Assembly (NCBI RefSeq): GCF_024112395.2
Contig: NZ_CP078013.2
Location: forward strand, 2,294,001-2,358,000
Length of the DNA: 64,000 bases
DNA from: Pseudomonas pergaminensis
GTDB taxonomy: Bacteria > Pseudomonadota > Gammaproteobacteria > Pseudomonadales > Pseudomonadaceae
Reading direction: 5' to 3'
The notes under the pieces are model-generated. The model was not told the origin of the DNA. It was given only the letters and a program-made list of their open reading frames with translations, and did not search any database. Shown one piece after another: positions 8,406 through 15,829 of this stretch (the stretch's first letter is position 1; the number at the start of each line of letters is the position of its first letter). Position numbers and translations under genes: made by a program.

Positions 8406-9224
8406 ATGCAGATGCACCCCAACAAAGACACCCAACTGTGCATGTCTCTGTCGGCGCGCCCGGGGAATTTTGGCCTGCGTTTTCATAACCACCTGTACGA
8501 ACAGCTGGGTCTGAACTTCTACTATAAAGCCTTCAGCAGCCAGGATTTGCCCGGCGCGATCGGTGGTATCCGCGCGCTGGGCGTACGCGGTTGCGGGGTT
8601 TCCATGCCGTTCAAGGAGGCTGCCATTGCCTTGGTGGACGAACTCGACGATTCAGTCCAGGCCATCGACTCCCTGAACACCATCGTCAACACCGACGGGC
8701 ACCTCAAGGCCTACAACACCGACTACATCGCCATTGAACAACTGCTGAAAAAGCACGCGGTGCCGAAAGACTCGACCTTCGCCCTGCGGGGCAGCGGCGG
8801 CATGGCCAAGGCCGTGGCCAGTGCCTTGCGGGATGGCGGCTACGCCAATGGCGTCATAGTGGCGCGCAACGCGGCGGCAGGCCGGGCCCTGGCGCAAAAC
8901 CTGGGCTATGCGTGGCAGGCCGAACTGGGCGACCTGCGCCCACAGATGCTGATCAACGTCACCCCCATTGGCATGACCGGTGGCGCCGAGGCGGATGCGC
9001 TCGCGTTTGATGCCGACGCGGTGGATTCTGCCGAGACTGTGTTCGATGTGGTAGCGATCCCCAGCGAAACACCGCTGATCGTGCGTGGCCGTGCCAAAGG
9101 CAAGCGGGTGATCACGGGCCTGGAGGTGATCGCCATCCAGGCCCTGGAACAGTTCGTGCTCTATACCGGCGTGCGTCCGACTCCCGAGCAGTTCGAGAAA
9201 GCCGTGGCCTTTGCCCGAGCCTGA
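8406..9224 (+). CDS. Shikimate 5-dehydrogenase-like protein (AroE paralogue)
   Basis: 272 residues with the AroE fold. The N-terminal substrate domain has GCGVSMPFKEAA with the catalytic Lys, and DSLNTIV and YNTDYIAI with the catalytic Asp. The NAD(P) domain has LRGSGGMAKAVASALRDGG instead of the classical GAGGA loop. The C-terminus has INVTPIGMTGG and GLEVIAIQALEQF. The changed motifs fit the HI0607/SdhL-type paralogues, which are poor shikimate dehydrogenases, rather than housekeeping AroE. AAAGGAG precedes the ATG. The gene stands alone, about 100 bp before nosP. Confidence 0.85.
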   Translation: MQMHPNKDTQLCMSLSARPGNFGLRFHNHLYEQLGLNFYYKAFSSQDLPGAIGGIRALGVRGCGVSMPFKEAAIALVDELDDSVQAIDSLNTIVNTDGHLKAYNTDYIAIEQLLKKHAVPKDSTFALRGSGGMAKAVASALRDGGYANGVIVARNAAAGRALAQNLGYAWQAELGDLRPQMLINVTPIGMTGGAEADALAFDADAVDSAETVFDVVAIPSETPLIVRGRAKGKRVITGLEVIAIQALEQFVLYTGVRPTPEQFEKAVAFARA

Positions 9225-9262
9225 GGAGTAGGGGTTTCATCCCAACGCATCCCCGACCCAGT

Positions 9263-9278
9263 ACCCAAGTAGCATAGG
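9263..9278 (+). promoter_or_regulatory. Candidate regulator-binding motif upstream of nosP
   Basis: ACCCAAGTAGCATAGG, about 50 bp before the nosP start. A close match occurs upstream of the EraR-like gene (13815) and of the cytochrome c gene (17885), with a weaker one upstream of pqqA. This suggests a shared activator of the alcohol oxidation locus. Confidence 0.4.
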
Positions 9279-9328
9279 TCTCCCTCCTGGCCCTTCGTAC
9301 ACTGGTGCCTCAGAGGGGGGAGCCAACG

Positions 9329-10474
9329 ATGCACAACAGTGAAGGCGTAGTCAGTGCCATGTCCCAGGCCACGGATGCCGGGCAGGCCGCCGAAGAGCTG
9401 GCGCGGCAACTGCTGCACCCATACCTGGGGTTTGTGCTGTTTTTCTGCTCGGCGTCCTATGACCTGCAGGCCCTGGGTCAAGCGCTGCAACAGTGCTTTG
9501 GCAGCGTGCGCGTGGTCGGTTGCACCAGCGCCGGCGAAATCACCCCTCAAGGCTATGGCCGTAACTGCATCACGGCGGTGGGCTTCAACCATGCGCACTT
9601 TTCCATCGCCACTGAACTCATCGACCAGGTGGAGCATTTCAGCCTGATCAACGCCCAGGACATGGTCGAGCGCCTGGTCGGCGGCTGCCGCAGCAATACC
9701 CTGGCGCCGATCAAGGGCAACACCTTTGCGCTGACATTGCTCGATGGCCTGTCCAGCCGTGAGGAAATGGTGCTGGCGGCCCTCAGCGCGGCCCTGGGGG
9801 ATATTCCCCACTTCGGCGGTTCGGCGGGTGATGACAACTTCCTCACCCACACCCACGTGTACTTCAATGGCGTGTTCCACAGTGGCGCGGCGGTGGTGGT
9901 GCTGGTCAATACCTGGCTGGATTTCGAGGTGTTCACCACCCACCACATCCTGCCGCGCACGGAAAAACTGGTGGTCACCGGCGCTGACAGTCCCTCGCGC
10001 CGAGTCTTCGAACTCAACGCCGAGCCCGCCGCCGAAGAGTACGCACGGCACATCGGCGTGGCCGTGGCCGATCTCGACCACCGCACCTTCGCCGCCCACC
10101 CACTGGCCGTGCGCATCCACGACCAATACTACCTGCGCTCGATCCAGCAGGTGCACGACGACCTGAGCCTGAGTTTCTACTGCGCGGTGGAAAACGGCAT
10201 CGTGCTGACGGTCATGAAACCGGGGCCGATCCTGCCCAACCTGCAAACCCTGTTCGGTGGCCTTCAGGCGCGCCTCGGCGACCTGTTGCTGACCATCGGC
10301 TGCGATTGCTTTTTGCGCCGCCTGGAACTGGAAGACGCCGGCGACCTGGAACAGATCGGCGGTTATTTGCGCGATCAGCGGGTGATGGGCTTCAACACCT
10401 ACGGAGAACAGTTCAATGGCATGCACATCAACCAGACCTTCACCGGGGTCGCCATTGCCCGAGGCCGACGCTGA
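9329..10474 (+). CDS. nosP: FIST-domain NO-sensing protein NosP
   Basis: 381 residues made of a FIST N-terminal domain (about 20-215, with GCTSAGEITPQGYG and FGGSAGDDN) and a FIST C-terminal domain (about 220-365, with NTYGEQFNGMHINQTFTGVA). In P. aeruginosa the equivalent gene beside the ercS'/nahK kinase encodes NosP, a haem protein that senses nitric oxide and controls the kinase. The same pairing is seen here, with the 3' end overlapping the kinase gene. The haem-ligand residue was not identified by eye. The ATG at 9329 has GGGGGGAG about 6-7 bases upstream; an in-frame ATG at 9305 lacks a site. Confidence 0.85.
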   Translation: MHNSEGVVSAMSQATDAGQAAEELARQLLHPYLGFVLFFCSASYDLQALGQALQQCFGSVRVVGCTSAGEITPQGYGRNCITAVGFNHAHFSIATELIDQVEHFSLINAQDMVERLVGGCRSNTLAPIKGNTFALTLLDGLSSREEMVLAALSAALGDIPHFGGSAGDDNFLTHTHVYFNGVFHSGAAVVVLVNTWLDFEVFTTHHILPRTEKLVVTGADSPSRRVFELNAEPAAEEYARHIGVAVADLDHRTFAAHPLAVRIHDQYYLRSIQQVHDDLSLSFYCAVENGIVLTVMKPGPILPNLQTLFGGLQARLGDLLLTIGCDCFLRRLELEDAGDLEQIGGYLRDQRVMGFNTYGEQFNGMHINQTFTGVAIARGRR

Positions 10475-12356
10475 ACTGCTCGCCCAGTTGGCCCGGCTGC
10501 AACAGGACAACCACAAGCTGGCCCGGATCAACGCGGCGCTGATCGAGCGCATCGAGTCCGGCATGACCCAGGGCAACAACCCCTACACCACCTTCCAGCA
10601 TTCGGTGGTGCTGGCCGAGCAAGTGCGCGAACGCACCGACGCTTTGAACCAGGCGATGGCCGAGCTCAAGGCCAGCAACCACCTGCTGATCAACGCGCGG
10701 CTGCGGGCCGAAGCCTTGCGCGGCGAGCAGGTGGCGGCGCAGAAAGCCCAGGAGAGCGAACGCTGGATCCGCCTGATCACCGACAACGTACCGGCGCTGA
10801 TCGGCTACCTGAATGCCGACCTGGTCTACGAATTCACCAACAAGGTCTATGAAGAATGGTACTGCTGGCCGCGCGGCATGATGCTCGGCCAGAGCCTGCG
10901 CCAAGTGCACAGCGAGCAACATTGCCAGCGCCTGGACGCCTACGTCGCCCGCGCGCTGGCCGGCGAGAGCGTGACTTTCGAGTTCGCCGAAACCAACATC
11001 AACAACCAGGAGCGCTACATGCTGCGCTCCTATGTGCCGAATATGCTCGCCAGTGGCGAAGTGGTGGGGATCTTCGTGTTGATCCGCGACATCACTGAAC
11101 GGCGCCGCACCGCCGAGGCCCTGCATCAGGCCTATCAGCACCTGGAGCAACGCGTGGCCCAGCGCACCTCGGAACTCACGTCGCTCAACGACCAGTTGCT
11201 CAAGGAGATCGACGAGCGCCGGCGCATGGAAACCCGTCTGCGCGAAGCCAAGCTGGAAGCGGAGCAGGCCAACCTATCGAAGACCAAATTCCTTGCGGCG
11301 GTCAGCCACGACCTCTTGCAACCGCTGAATGCCGCGCGCCTGTTCACCAGCGCATTGCTGGAGCGCCCCAGCGAAACCCTGGTGCGCAATGTGAGCAACT
11401 CCCTGGAAGACGTGGAAAACCTGCTGGGCACGCTGGTGGATATTTCCAAGCTGGATGCCGGGGTGATCAAGGCTGATATCGCCCCGTTTGCACTGAGCGA
11501 ATTGCTCGACAACCTGGCTGCCGAATACACCGAACTGGCGCGCAGCGAAGGGCTTGAGCTGCACTTTGTCGGTTGTTCGGCATTGGTGCGCAGCGATATC
11601 CAGTTGCTCGCGCGGATCCTGCGCAACCTGTTGAGCAATGCCATTCGCTACACCTACTCAGGGCGCGTGGTGCTGGGTTGCCGACGCCAGCAGCAGCGCT
11701 TGCTGATCCAAGTGTGGGACAGCGGTATGGGCATTGCCGAGGACCGGCTTGAAGAGATTTTCCAGGAGTTCAAACGCGGCGATATCCAGCGTCCGGACCA
11801 GGACCGTGGGCTCGGGTTGGGCCTGGCGATCGTGGAGAAAATCGCCGGCATACTGGGCCATCGCATCAGCGTCAGGTCCTGGCCGGGCAAGGGCTCGATG
11901 TTTTCGGTGGAAGTGCCGCTGAGTGCCACTGCGCCAAAGTCATTGCCGACGCTGTGCATGAGCGAGCCGATGCTGGAGCGCTTGCAAGGCGCGCGCGTGT
12001 GGGTGTTGGATAACGACGCCGCGATTTGCGCCGGTATGCGCACCTTGCTCGAAGGCTGGGGCTGCCGGGTGATCACCGCGCTGTCGGAGCAGGACCTGGC
12101 GCGGCAGGTAGACAACTACCATGCCGAGGCGGACTTGCTGATTGCCGACTACCACCTGGACGACGACCAGAACGGTGTGGACGCCGTGGCCCGCATCAAC
12201 GCCCGGCGCGGCAGTGCGGTGCCGGCACTGATGATCACCGCCAACTACAGCAATGAGTTGAAGCTGCAGATACGCGAATTGGGGCACACGTTGATGCACA
12301 AGCCGGTGCGGCCGATGAAGCTCAAGACCGCCATGAGTCATCTGCTTGGAAAATAA
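10455..12356 (+). CDS. nahK: PAS-containing hybrid histidine kinase NahK (ErcS')
   Basis: Cytoplasmic hybrid kinase. It has an N-terminal coiled segment, a PAS domain (about residues 100-215, WIRLITDNVPALIGYLNADL to IRDITERRR), a long coiled coil, and HisKA with LAAVSHDLLQPLNAARLF. The HATPase domain has NLLSNAIRYT, DSGMGI and GLGLAIVEKI, and a C-terminal receiver has Asp in LLIADYHLDD. In P. aeruginosa NahK, controlled by NosP, feeds phosphotransfer through HptB to the GacS/Gac-Rsm branch. The start is uncertain: TTG at 10455, inside the nosP end, gives MPEADAELLAQ; ATG at 10416 is the longest option. It probably forms one operon with nosP. Confidence 0.85.
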   Translation: MPEADAELLAQLARLQQDNHKLARINAALIERIESGMTQGNNPYTTFQHSVVLAEQVRERTDALNQAMAELKASNHLLINARLRAEALRGEQVAAQKAQESERWIRLITDNVPALIGYLNADLVYEFTNKVYEEWYCWPRGMMLGQSLRQVHSEQHCQRLDAYVARALAGESVTFEFAETNINNQERYMLRSYVPNMLASGEVVGIFVLIRDITERRRTAEALHQAYQHLEQRVAQRTSELTSLNDQLLKEIDERRRMETRLREAKLEAEQANLSKTKFLAAVSHDLLQPLNAARLFTSALLERPSETLVRNVSNSLEDVENLLGTLVDISKLDAGVIKADIAPFALSELLDNLAAEYTELARSEGLELHFVGCSALVRSDIQLLARILRNLLSNAIRYTYSGRVVLGCRRQQQRLLIQVWDSGMGIAEDRLEEIFQEFKRGDIQRPDQDRGLGLGLAIVEKIAGILGHRISVRSWPGKGSMFSVEVPLSATAPKSLPTLCMSEPMLERLQGARVWVLDNDAAICAGMRTLLEGWGCRVITALSEQDLARQVDNYHAEADLLIADYHLDDDQNGVDAVARINARRGSAVPALMITANYSNELKLQIRELGHTLMHKPVRPMKLKTAMSHLLGK

Positions 12357-12385
12357 ACACTGAAACACCTGCGCACGCAGATCAA

Positions 12386-12474
12386 ATGTGAGAGCTGGCT
12401 TGCCTGCGAAAGCGGTGTATCAGTTACGGCTGTGCAAACTGACCCAGCGCTTTCGCAGGCAAGCCAGCTCCCAC
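12386..12474. repeat. REP inverted pair (REPIN)
   Basis: Two REP sequences in opposite orientation, (GAGAGCTGGCTTGCCTGCGAA and its counterpart TTCGCAGGCAAGCCAGCTC), about 30 bp apart. They sit between the convergent nahK and erbR genes. They can form a long hairpin. Confidence 0.9.
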
Positions 12475-12497
12475 CTCGACCTCGTCGTCTTGACGTT

Positions 12498-13163
12498 TCA
12501 GCGGCGCAGGTACGAGCCGAAATCGATATCCCCAGCGCTGAGAATCGCCTGCACCCGATTGTGCACATTCAGTTTGCGCAGAATCGCCGACACATGCGCC
12601 TTCACCGTGGTCTCGGCAATCTCCAGCGTGTAGGCGATCTGCTTGTTCGACTCGCCCTTGGTCATCCGTTCCAGTACCAGCAACTGCTTGCGCGTCAGCG
12701 CTTGCAGCAGTTCTGGCGCAAACCCGGGGCTGTCGTTCATGCGGCGCTGCCCGCTGTTGCGCTGGGTGCGGATGATGTCCGGCGGCAGGTACACGTTGCC
12801 GTTGAGAATCTGCTGGATCGCTTCGGTCATTTGCAGGCGGGGTGACGACTTGGTGATAAAACCCACGGCGCCGTAGGTGATGGCTTGCAGCACGATCTGC
12901 TTGTCTTGCTCGGCCGAGACGATCACCACCGGGATGGTCGGTGACTCGTTGCGCAGGTTGATCAAGCCGTTGAGGCCATGCATGCCGGGCATGTTCAAGT
13001 CCAGCAGGATCAGGTCGAGGTCGTCGTGTTCCTGGGTCAAGGCGAGGGCGCTGTCCAGGTCGGCGGTTTCCATCACGTCGCTGCCGGGGAAACCGTCGCT
13101 GATGACGTTATGGATCGCCTCGCGAAACAGCGGGTGATCGTCGGCAATCAGAATTTTGTACAT
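12498..13163 (-). CDS. erbR: NarL/LuxR-type response regulator ErbR (AgmR)
   Basis: 221 residues with a receiver ([10 protein letters not shown], phosphoacceptor Asp in [13 protein letters not shown], Thr/Ser region VVIVSAE, Lys in FITKSS) and a C-terminal LuxR helix-turn-helix ([43 protein letters not shown], given here only to mark its extent). The length and sequence resemble P. aeruginosa AgmR/ErbR, which activates the PQQ ethanol dehydrogenase system. It is downstream of the CXXCW gene on the minus strand (27 bp gap), so it may be cotranscribed with it. All receiver residues are intact, unlike the EraR-like protein nearby. Confidence 0.88.
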   Translation of the reverse strand: MYKILIADDHPLFREAIHNVISDGFPGSDVMETADLDSALALTQEHDDLDLILLDLNMPGMHGLNGLINLRNESPTIPVVIVSAEQDKQIVLQAITYGAVGFITKSSPRLQMTEAIQQILNGNVYLPPDIIRTQRNSGQRRMNDSPGFAPELLQALTRKQLLVLERMTKGESNKQIAYTLEIAETTVKAHVSAILRKLNVHNRVQAILSAGDIDFGSYLRR

Positions 13164-13190
13164 GGCCGTTCACCTTCTTGTTGTGGTTTT

Positions 13191-13730
13191 TTATTCAAAG
13201 GGTTCGGGTGTCGCAGCCATCACTGGCAGGTTTGCCGCTTCCCATGCGTCCAAGCCATCGCGGTACCAATACACAGAGGTATAGCCCAGGTTGGCGGCTC
13301 GTTTTACCGCGTTCCAACTCAGCCAGCAATCGGCGCGGCAGTAGAACACCAGCGGGCGTGCGAGGTTGCCACCGGTGAAGGTGTACAGGTGTCGTGCGAA
13401 ATAGCCTTGCCATTCGGGCGTGAGGTCGCCGTCGCCGGTATTGGCCAGCCAGTGGCTGCCGGGCAGGTTGGCATGGGGCTGGTCCTCGATGAAGCGGCCT
13501 TGCAGCCATTGGCGACGGTACACATCGACCAGCACGGGTGCGGGTGTCTGGGTCAGCAGGGCTTGCAGGGCAGGGGTGTCGACGATGGTCGCACCGGGCA
13601 GTTGAGCGGGCGTAGGGCTGCGGTACAGGCTGACGCGGTAGCCATCGGGGGAAAACAGTGGGGCGTCGGCCTGTACGGGCGTGAAGAACAGGCACAACAG
13701 TGCCGCAAGTGGCAGTCGAGCGGGCAGCAT
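13191..13730 (-). CDS. PQQ-dependent catabolism-associated CXXCW-motif protein
   Basis: 179 residues with a signal peptide (MLPARLPLAALLCLFFTPVQA) and a rhodanese-like fold. The family hallmark is CRADCW at about residue 128-133, in LVFYCRADCWLSWNAVKRA, with YRDGLDAWEAANLP near the C-terminus. This family is found next to quinoprotein alcohol dehydrogenases and is thought to act in the periplasm together with the SoxYZ-like carrier and zinc hydrolase; the reaction is unknown. The ATG at 13730 starts a proper signal peptide. It is divergent from the EraR-like gene and upstream of erbR. Confidence 0.88.
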   Translation of the reverse strand: MLPARLPLAALLCLFFTPVQADAPLFSPDGYRVSLYRSPTPAQLPGATIVDTPALQALLTQTPAPVLVDVYRRQWLQGRFIEDQPHANLPGSHWLANTGDGDLTPEWQGYFARHLYTFTGGNLARPLVFYCRADCWLSWNAVKRAANLGYTSVYWYRDGLDAWEAANLPVMAATPEPFE

Positions 13731-13814
13731 GGCGGGTCCGATCCTTATCGTTATGCACCCATTACACGTGAGTCCCGCTGCCTTGGGAATGCGACGATAG
13801 ACAGGAAAAGCAGT

Positions 13815-13828
13815 ACCAAAGTAGTAGG
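13815..13828 (+). promoter_or_regulatory. Candidate regulator-binding motif, CXXCW/eraR divergent region
   Basis: ACCAAAGTAGTAGG lies between the divergent CXXCW and EraR-like genes, 55 bp before the latter. With flanks it matches the nosP-upstream copy (AGTACC-AAGTAG-TAGGTC in both), with a two-base gap. Confidence 0.4.
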
Positions 13829-13883
13829 TCGTGGTGGGTGCAGGGGCTCTAGCATGGGGTGATGCGCAGCCATTGGAGGCACT

Positions 13884-14510
13884 ATGAATATCCTGCTGGT
13901 CGATGATCACGCCGTGGTCCGCCTGGGTTATGCCGGGCTGTTGCGCGACGGACTGCCGGGCGTGGTAGTGCGCGAAGCGGCGAGTGGCGAGGAAGCCCTG
14001 GCGCGGGTGCACGAAGCGGTGCCCAACCTGGTGATCATCGGCTTCGGCTTGCCGGGCATCAGCGGCCTGGAAACCACACGACGCCTGCGCCAGCGCCTGC
14101 CACAACTGCGCGTGCTGTTTTTCAGCCAGCATGCCGAGCTGCCTCTGGTGCGCCAGGCTTTGGACGCGGGCGCTTCGGGATATCTCACCAAGAGCGCTTC
14201 GCCTGCGGTGATGCTTGAAGCGGTTGAGCGCATTCTTGACGGCCACACCTATATCGAACAGGACCTGGCCACGCAGCTGGCCTATCACCCCACGGACCGG
14301 CGCTTGCAGAGCATGACCCAGCGTGAGCTGGAGATTTTTCTGATGCTCGCCAAGGGCACCCCGGCTCGTTCGATTGCGGCGCAGCTGAGTATCAGCAGCA
14401 AGACCGTGTCCAACCACCTGACCTTGCTCAAAAGCAAGTTGCAGGTGAGTTCCCATGCCGAACTGGTGCACCTGGGTATCGACATGGGGGTGGTGCGCGT
14501 GGCGGGCTGA
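13884..14510 (+). CDS. NarL/LuxR-type response regulator (EraR/ExaE-like) lacking the phosphoacceptor Asp
   Basis: 208 residues. The receiver keeps the acidic pair LLVDDHAVVR, the Ser of LFFSQHAE and the Lys of YLTKSAS. The phosphorylation site normally reading VIMDLxLPG is VIIGFGLPG here, with Gly53 (GGC at 14040-14042). The LuxR helix-turn-helix is intact (MTQRELEIFLMLAKGTPARSIAAQLSISSKTVSNHLTLLKSKL spans it). In P. aeruginosa the EraS/EraR pair sits at this place, but no kinase gene adjoins here. It may therefore act without phosphorylation. The EraR assignment rests on position and family and is tentative. Divergent from the CXXCW gene. Confidence 0.8.
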   Translation: MNILLVDDHAVVRLGYAGLLRDGLPGVVVREAASGEEALARVHEAVPNLVIIGFGLPGISGLETTRRLRQRLPQLRVLFFSQHAELPLVRQALDAGASGYLTKSASPAVMLEAVERILDGHTYIEQDLATQLAYHPTDRRLQSMTQRELEIFLMLAKGTPARSIAAQLSISSKTVSNHLTLLKSKLQVSSHAELVHLGIDMGVVRVAG

Positions 14511-14525
14511 ACCCACCCCCATTAC

Positions 14526-14614
14526 CTGTAGGAGCCGGCTTGCCGGAGATGGCGTCACCGGCGTCTGTCTGCTGTACCGAGTTGCCTGCATCGCCGGCAA
14601 GCCAGCTCCTACAC
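14526..14614. repeat. REP inverted pair (REPIN)
   Basis: TGTAGGAGCCGGCTTGCCGG and the opposed CCGGCAAGCCAGCTCCTACA, about 45 bp apart, directly after the EraR-like stop. Confidence 0.88.
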
Positions 14615-14663
14615 GTCCTGCTTTTGCTTCGACCACTCAGGCCGGCTGCCAGGCCGCCGTGCT

Positions 14664-15025
14664 CTTGCTTTTGATCTTGATCCTAGGCGCCCCGTCAAAC
14701 ACGCTGGCCGGAATTCGGCAGGGATTTGGGGGGTAAACCGGCAGGGATGCCGGTTTAGCCGCCCCGCGCCATGGATGGCGCGTGGCGGCGGCCCCCAAAT
14801 ACCTGTCGGATTACGGGCACACCGAGCCTAGGCGAGGTGCCGAGTGTTGGGGCGAAGGCCTTTTGCTTACTTTTGGGCCTTTCCAAAAGTGAGCCGCTGT
14901 AAGAGCGGAACCATAGGCGGCCGTTACCCAAACAACGGATATGTACCCAGTCTGATCCAACATCCAGGTCGGCTGTCAGGCCGCCTTCGCAGGCAAGCCA
15001 GCTCCCACATTTGGATCGCTGGGGT
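14664..15025. repeat. Composite structured intergenic element, copy 1
   Basis: First of three copies (others at about 32280 and 62750). A short TTTTGATCTTGATC edge is followed by GGCGCCCCGTCAAACACGC (14686) and an outer inverted repeat spanning 14716-14808. Inside it are the AAACCGGCA/TGCCGGTTT and GCGCCAT/ATGGCGC hairpins. Downstream hairpins are ACTTTTGG/CCAAAAGT, CCGCT/AGCGG and CCGTT/AACGG. One REP unit (GCAGGCAAGCCAGCTCCCAC) closes it. No gene is seen in 14615-15124; a further degenerate REP half lies near 15090. Confidence 0.85.
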
Positions 15026-15124
15026 ATCAGTTAGATTGCGGCCAGATGCCACGCCGCCAGCGGGAACAAGCTCACTCCCCACAGATCCTCATCGCCGGCA
15101 AGCCAGCTACAGAGTGAGGTGTGT

Positions 15125-15772
15125 CTAGCGATCCCAGGTGGTAGGGCAGTCCTTGCAGCCTTCCATGTTCGCATCCTGGAAATTCGCATAGTGCTGGCGG
15201 CTGCCGCTGAGAGTGGCTTTTTCCAGGTTGCTTTCACCAAATTTGGCTTCTTGCAGGTTGGCATCGCTGAGGTCGGCGCCTTGCAGATCGGCCTTGCTCA
15301 GCCAGGTCATTTCCAGGTCGGCCGCCCTTAGGTTGACCTTGTGCATCTTCGCGCCCGATAGCCTTGCAAATTGGAGGTAGGCGGCGCTCAGGTTGGCGTT
15401 TTCAAATTGCGCGCCCTGGGCAAACATCCCCCAGCCTTGCACGGCCATCAGCGTGGCGCCGGTAAAGTCGGCCAGACGCAGGTTGGCCTGTTGCAGGCTG
15501 GCGCGGGTGAAATTGGCGCCTTGCAACTGGGCTTTCTCCAGGTTGGCCAGGTCGAGGTTGGCGTGGCGCAAATCCGCATCGCGCAGGTCGGCGCCGGCCA
15601 GGTTCATTTTGCTCAGGTTCTGGTTACTCAGGTTGGCGCCCTTGAGGTTGGCGCCGGGGCATTGGCTGTGTTCGGCGAGGGTGCAGCCGTTGATGACGAG
15701 GGGGGCGTCGTCGCCATCGTCGGCGTGGGCCAGGGGCAGGCTCAGCAGGAGCAGTAAAGGCAAGAGTTTCAT
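15125..15772 (-). CDS. Exported pentapeptide-repeat protein
   Basis: 215 residues with a signal peptide (MKLLPLLLLLSLPLAHA). About 25 pentapeptide repeats of the A(N/D)LxxA type follow (ANLKGANLSNQNLSKMNLAG and so on), predicted to form a right-handed quadrilateral beta-helix in the periplasm. Cys pairs flank the repeats (GCTLAEHSQC near the N-terminus, CKDC near the C-terminus). P. aeruginosa has a similar protein gene beside exaA. It is on the same strand as exaA, 57 bp downstream of its stop, so it probably shares the transcript. Its function is not known. Confidence 0.88.
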   Translation of the reverse strand: MKLLPLLLLLSLPLAHADDGDDAPLVINGCTLAEHSQCPGANLKGANLSNQNLSKMNLAGADLRDADLRHANLDLANLEKAQLQGANFTRASLQQANLRLADFTGATLMAVQGWGMFAQGAQFENANLSAAYLQFARLSGAKMHKVNLRAADLEMTWLSKADLQGADLSDANLQEAKFGESNLEKATLSGSRQHYANFQDANMEGCKDCPTTWDR

Positions 15773-15829
15773 GGCGGGGCCTCTAAAGAAGGAAGGCCGG
15801 GAGAGCCTATGGATTCCCCCGGCCGAAGG

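Noticed and set aside
9161..10579. Long open frame on the minus strand opposite nosP (472 codons)
   Set aside because: It is the antisense shadow of nosP in GC-rich DNA; no domain and unnatural composition.
14686..15025. Insertion sequence or transposon relic
   Set aside because: No transposase coding remains and no visible target-site duplication; treated as a non-coding repeat element instead.
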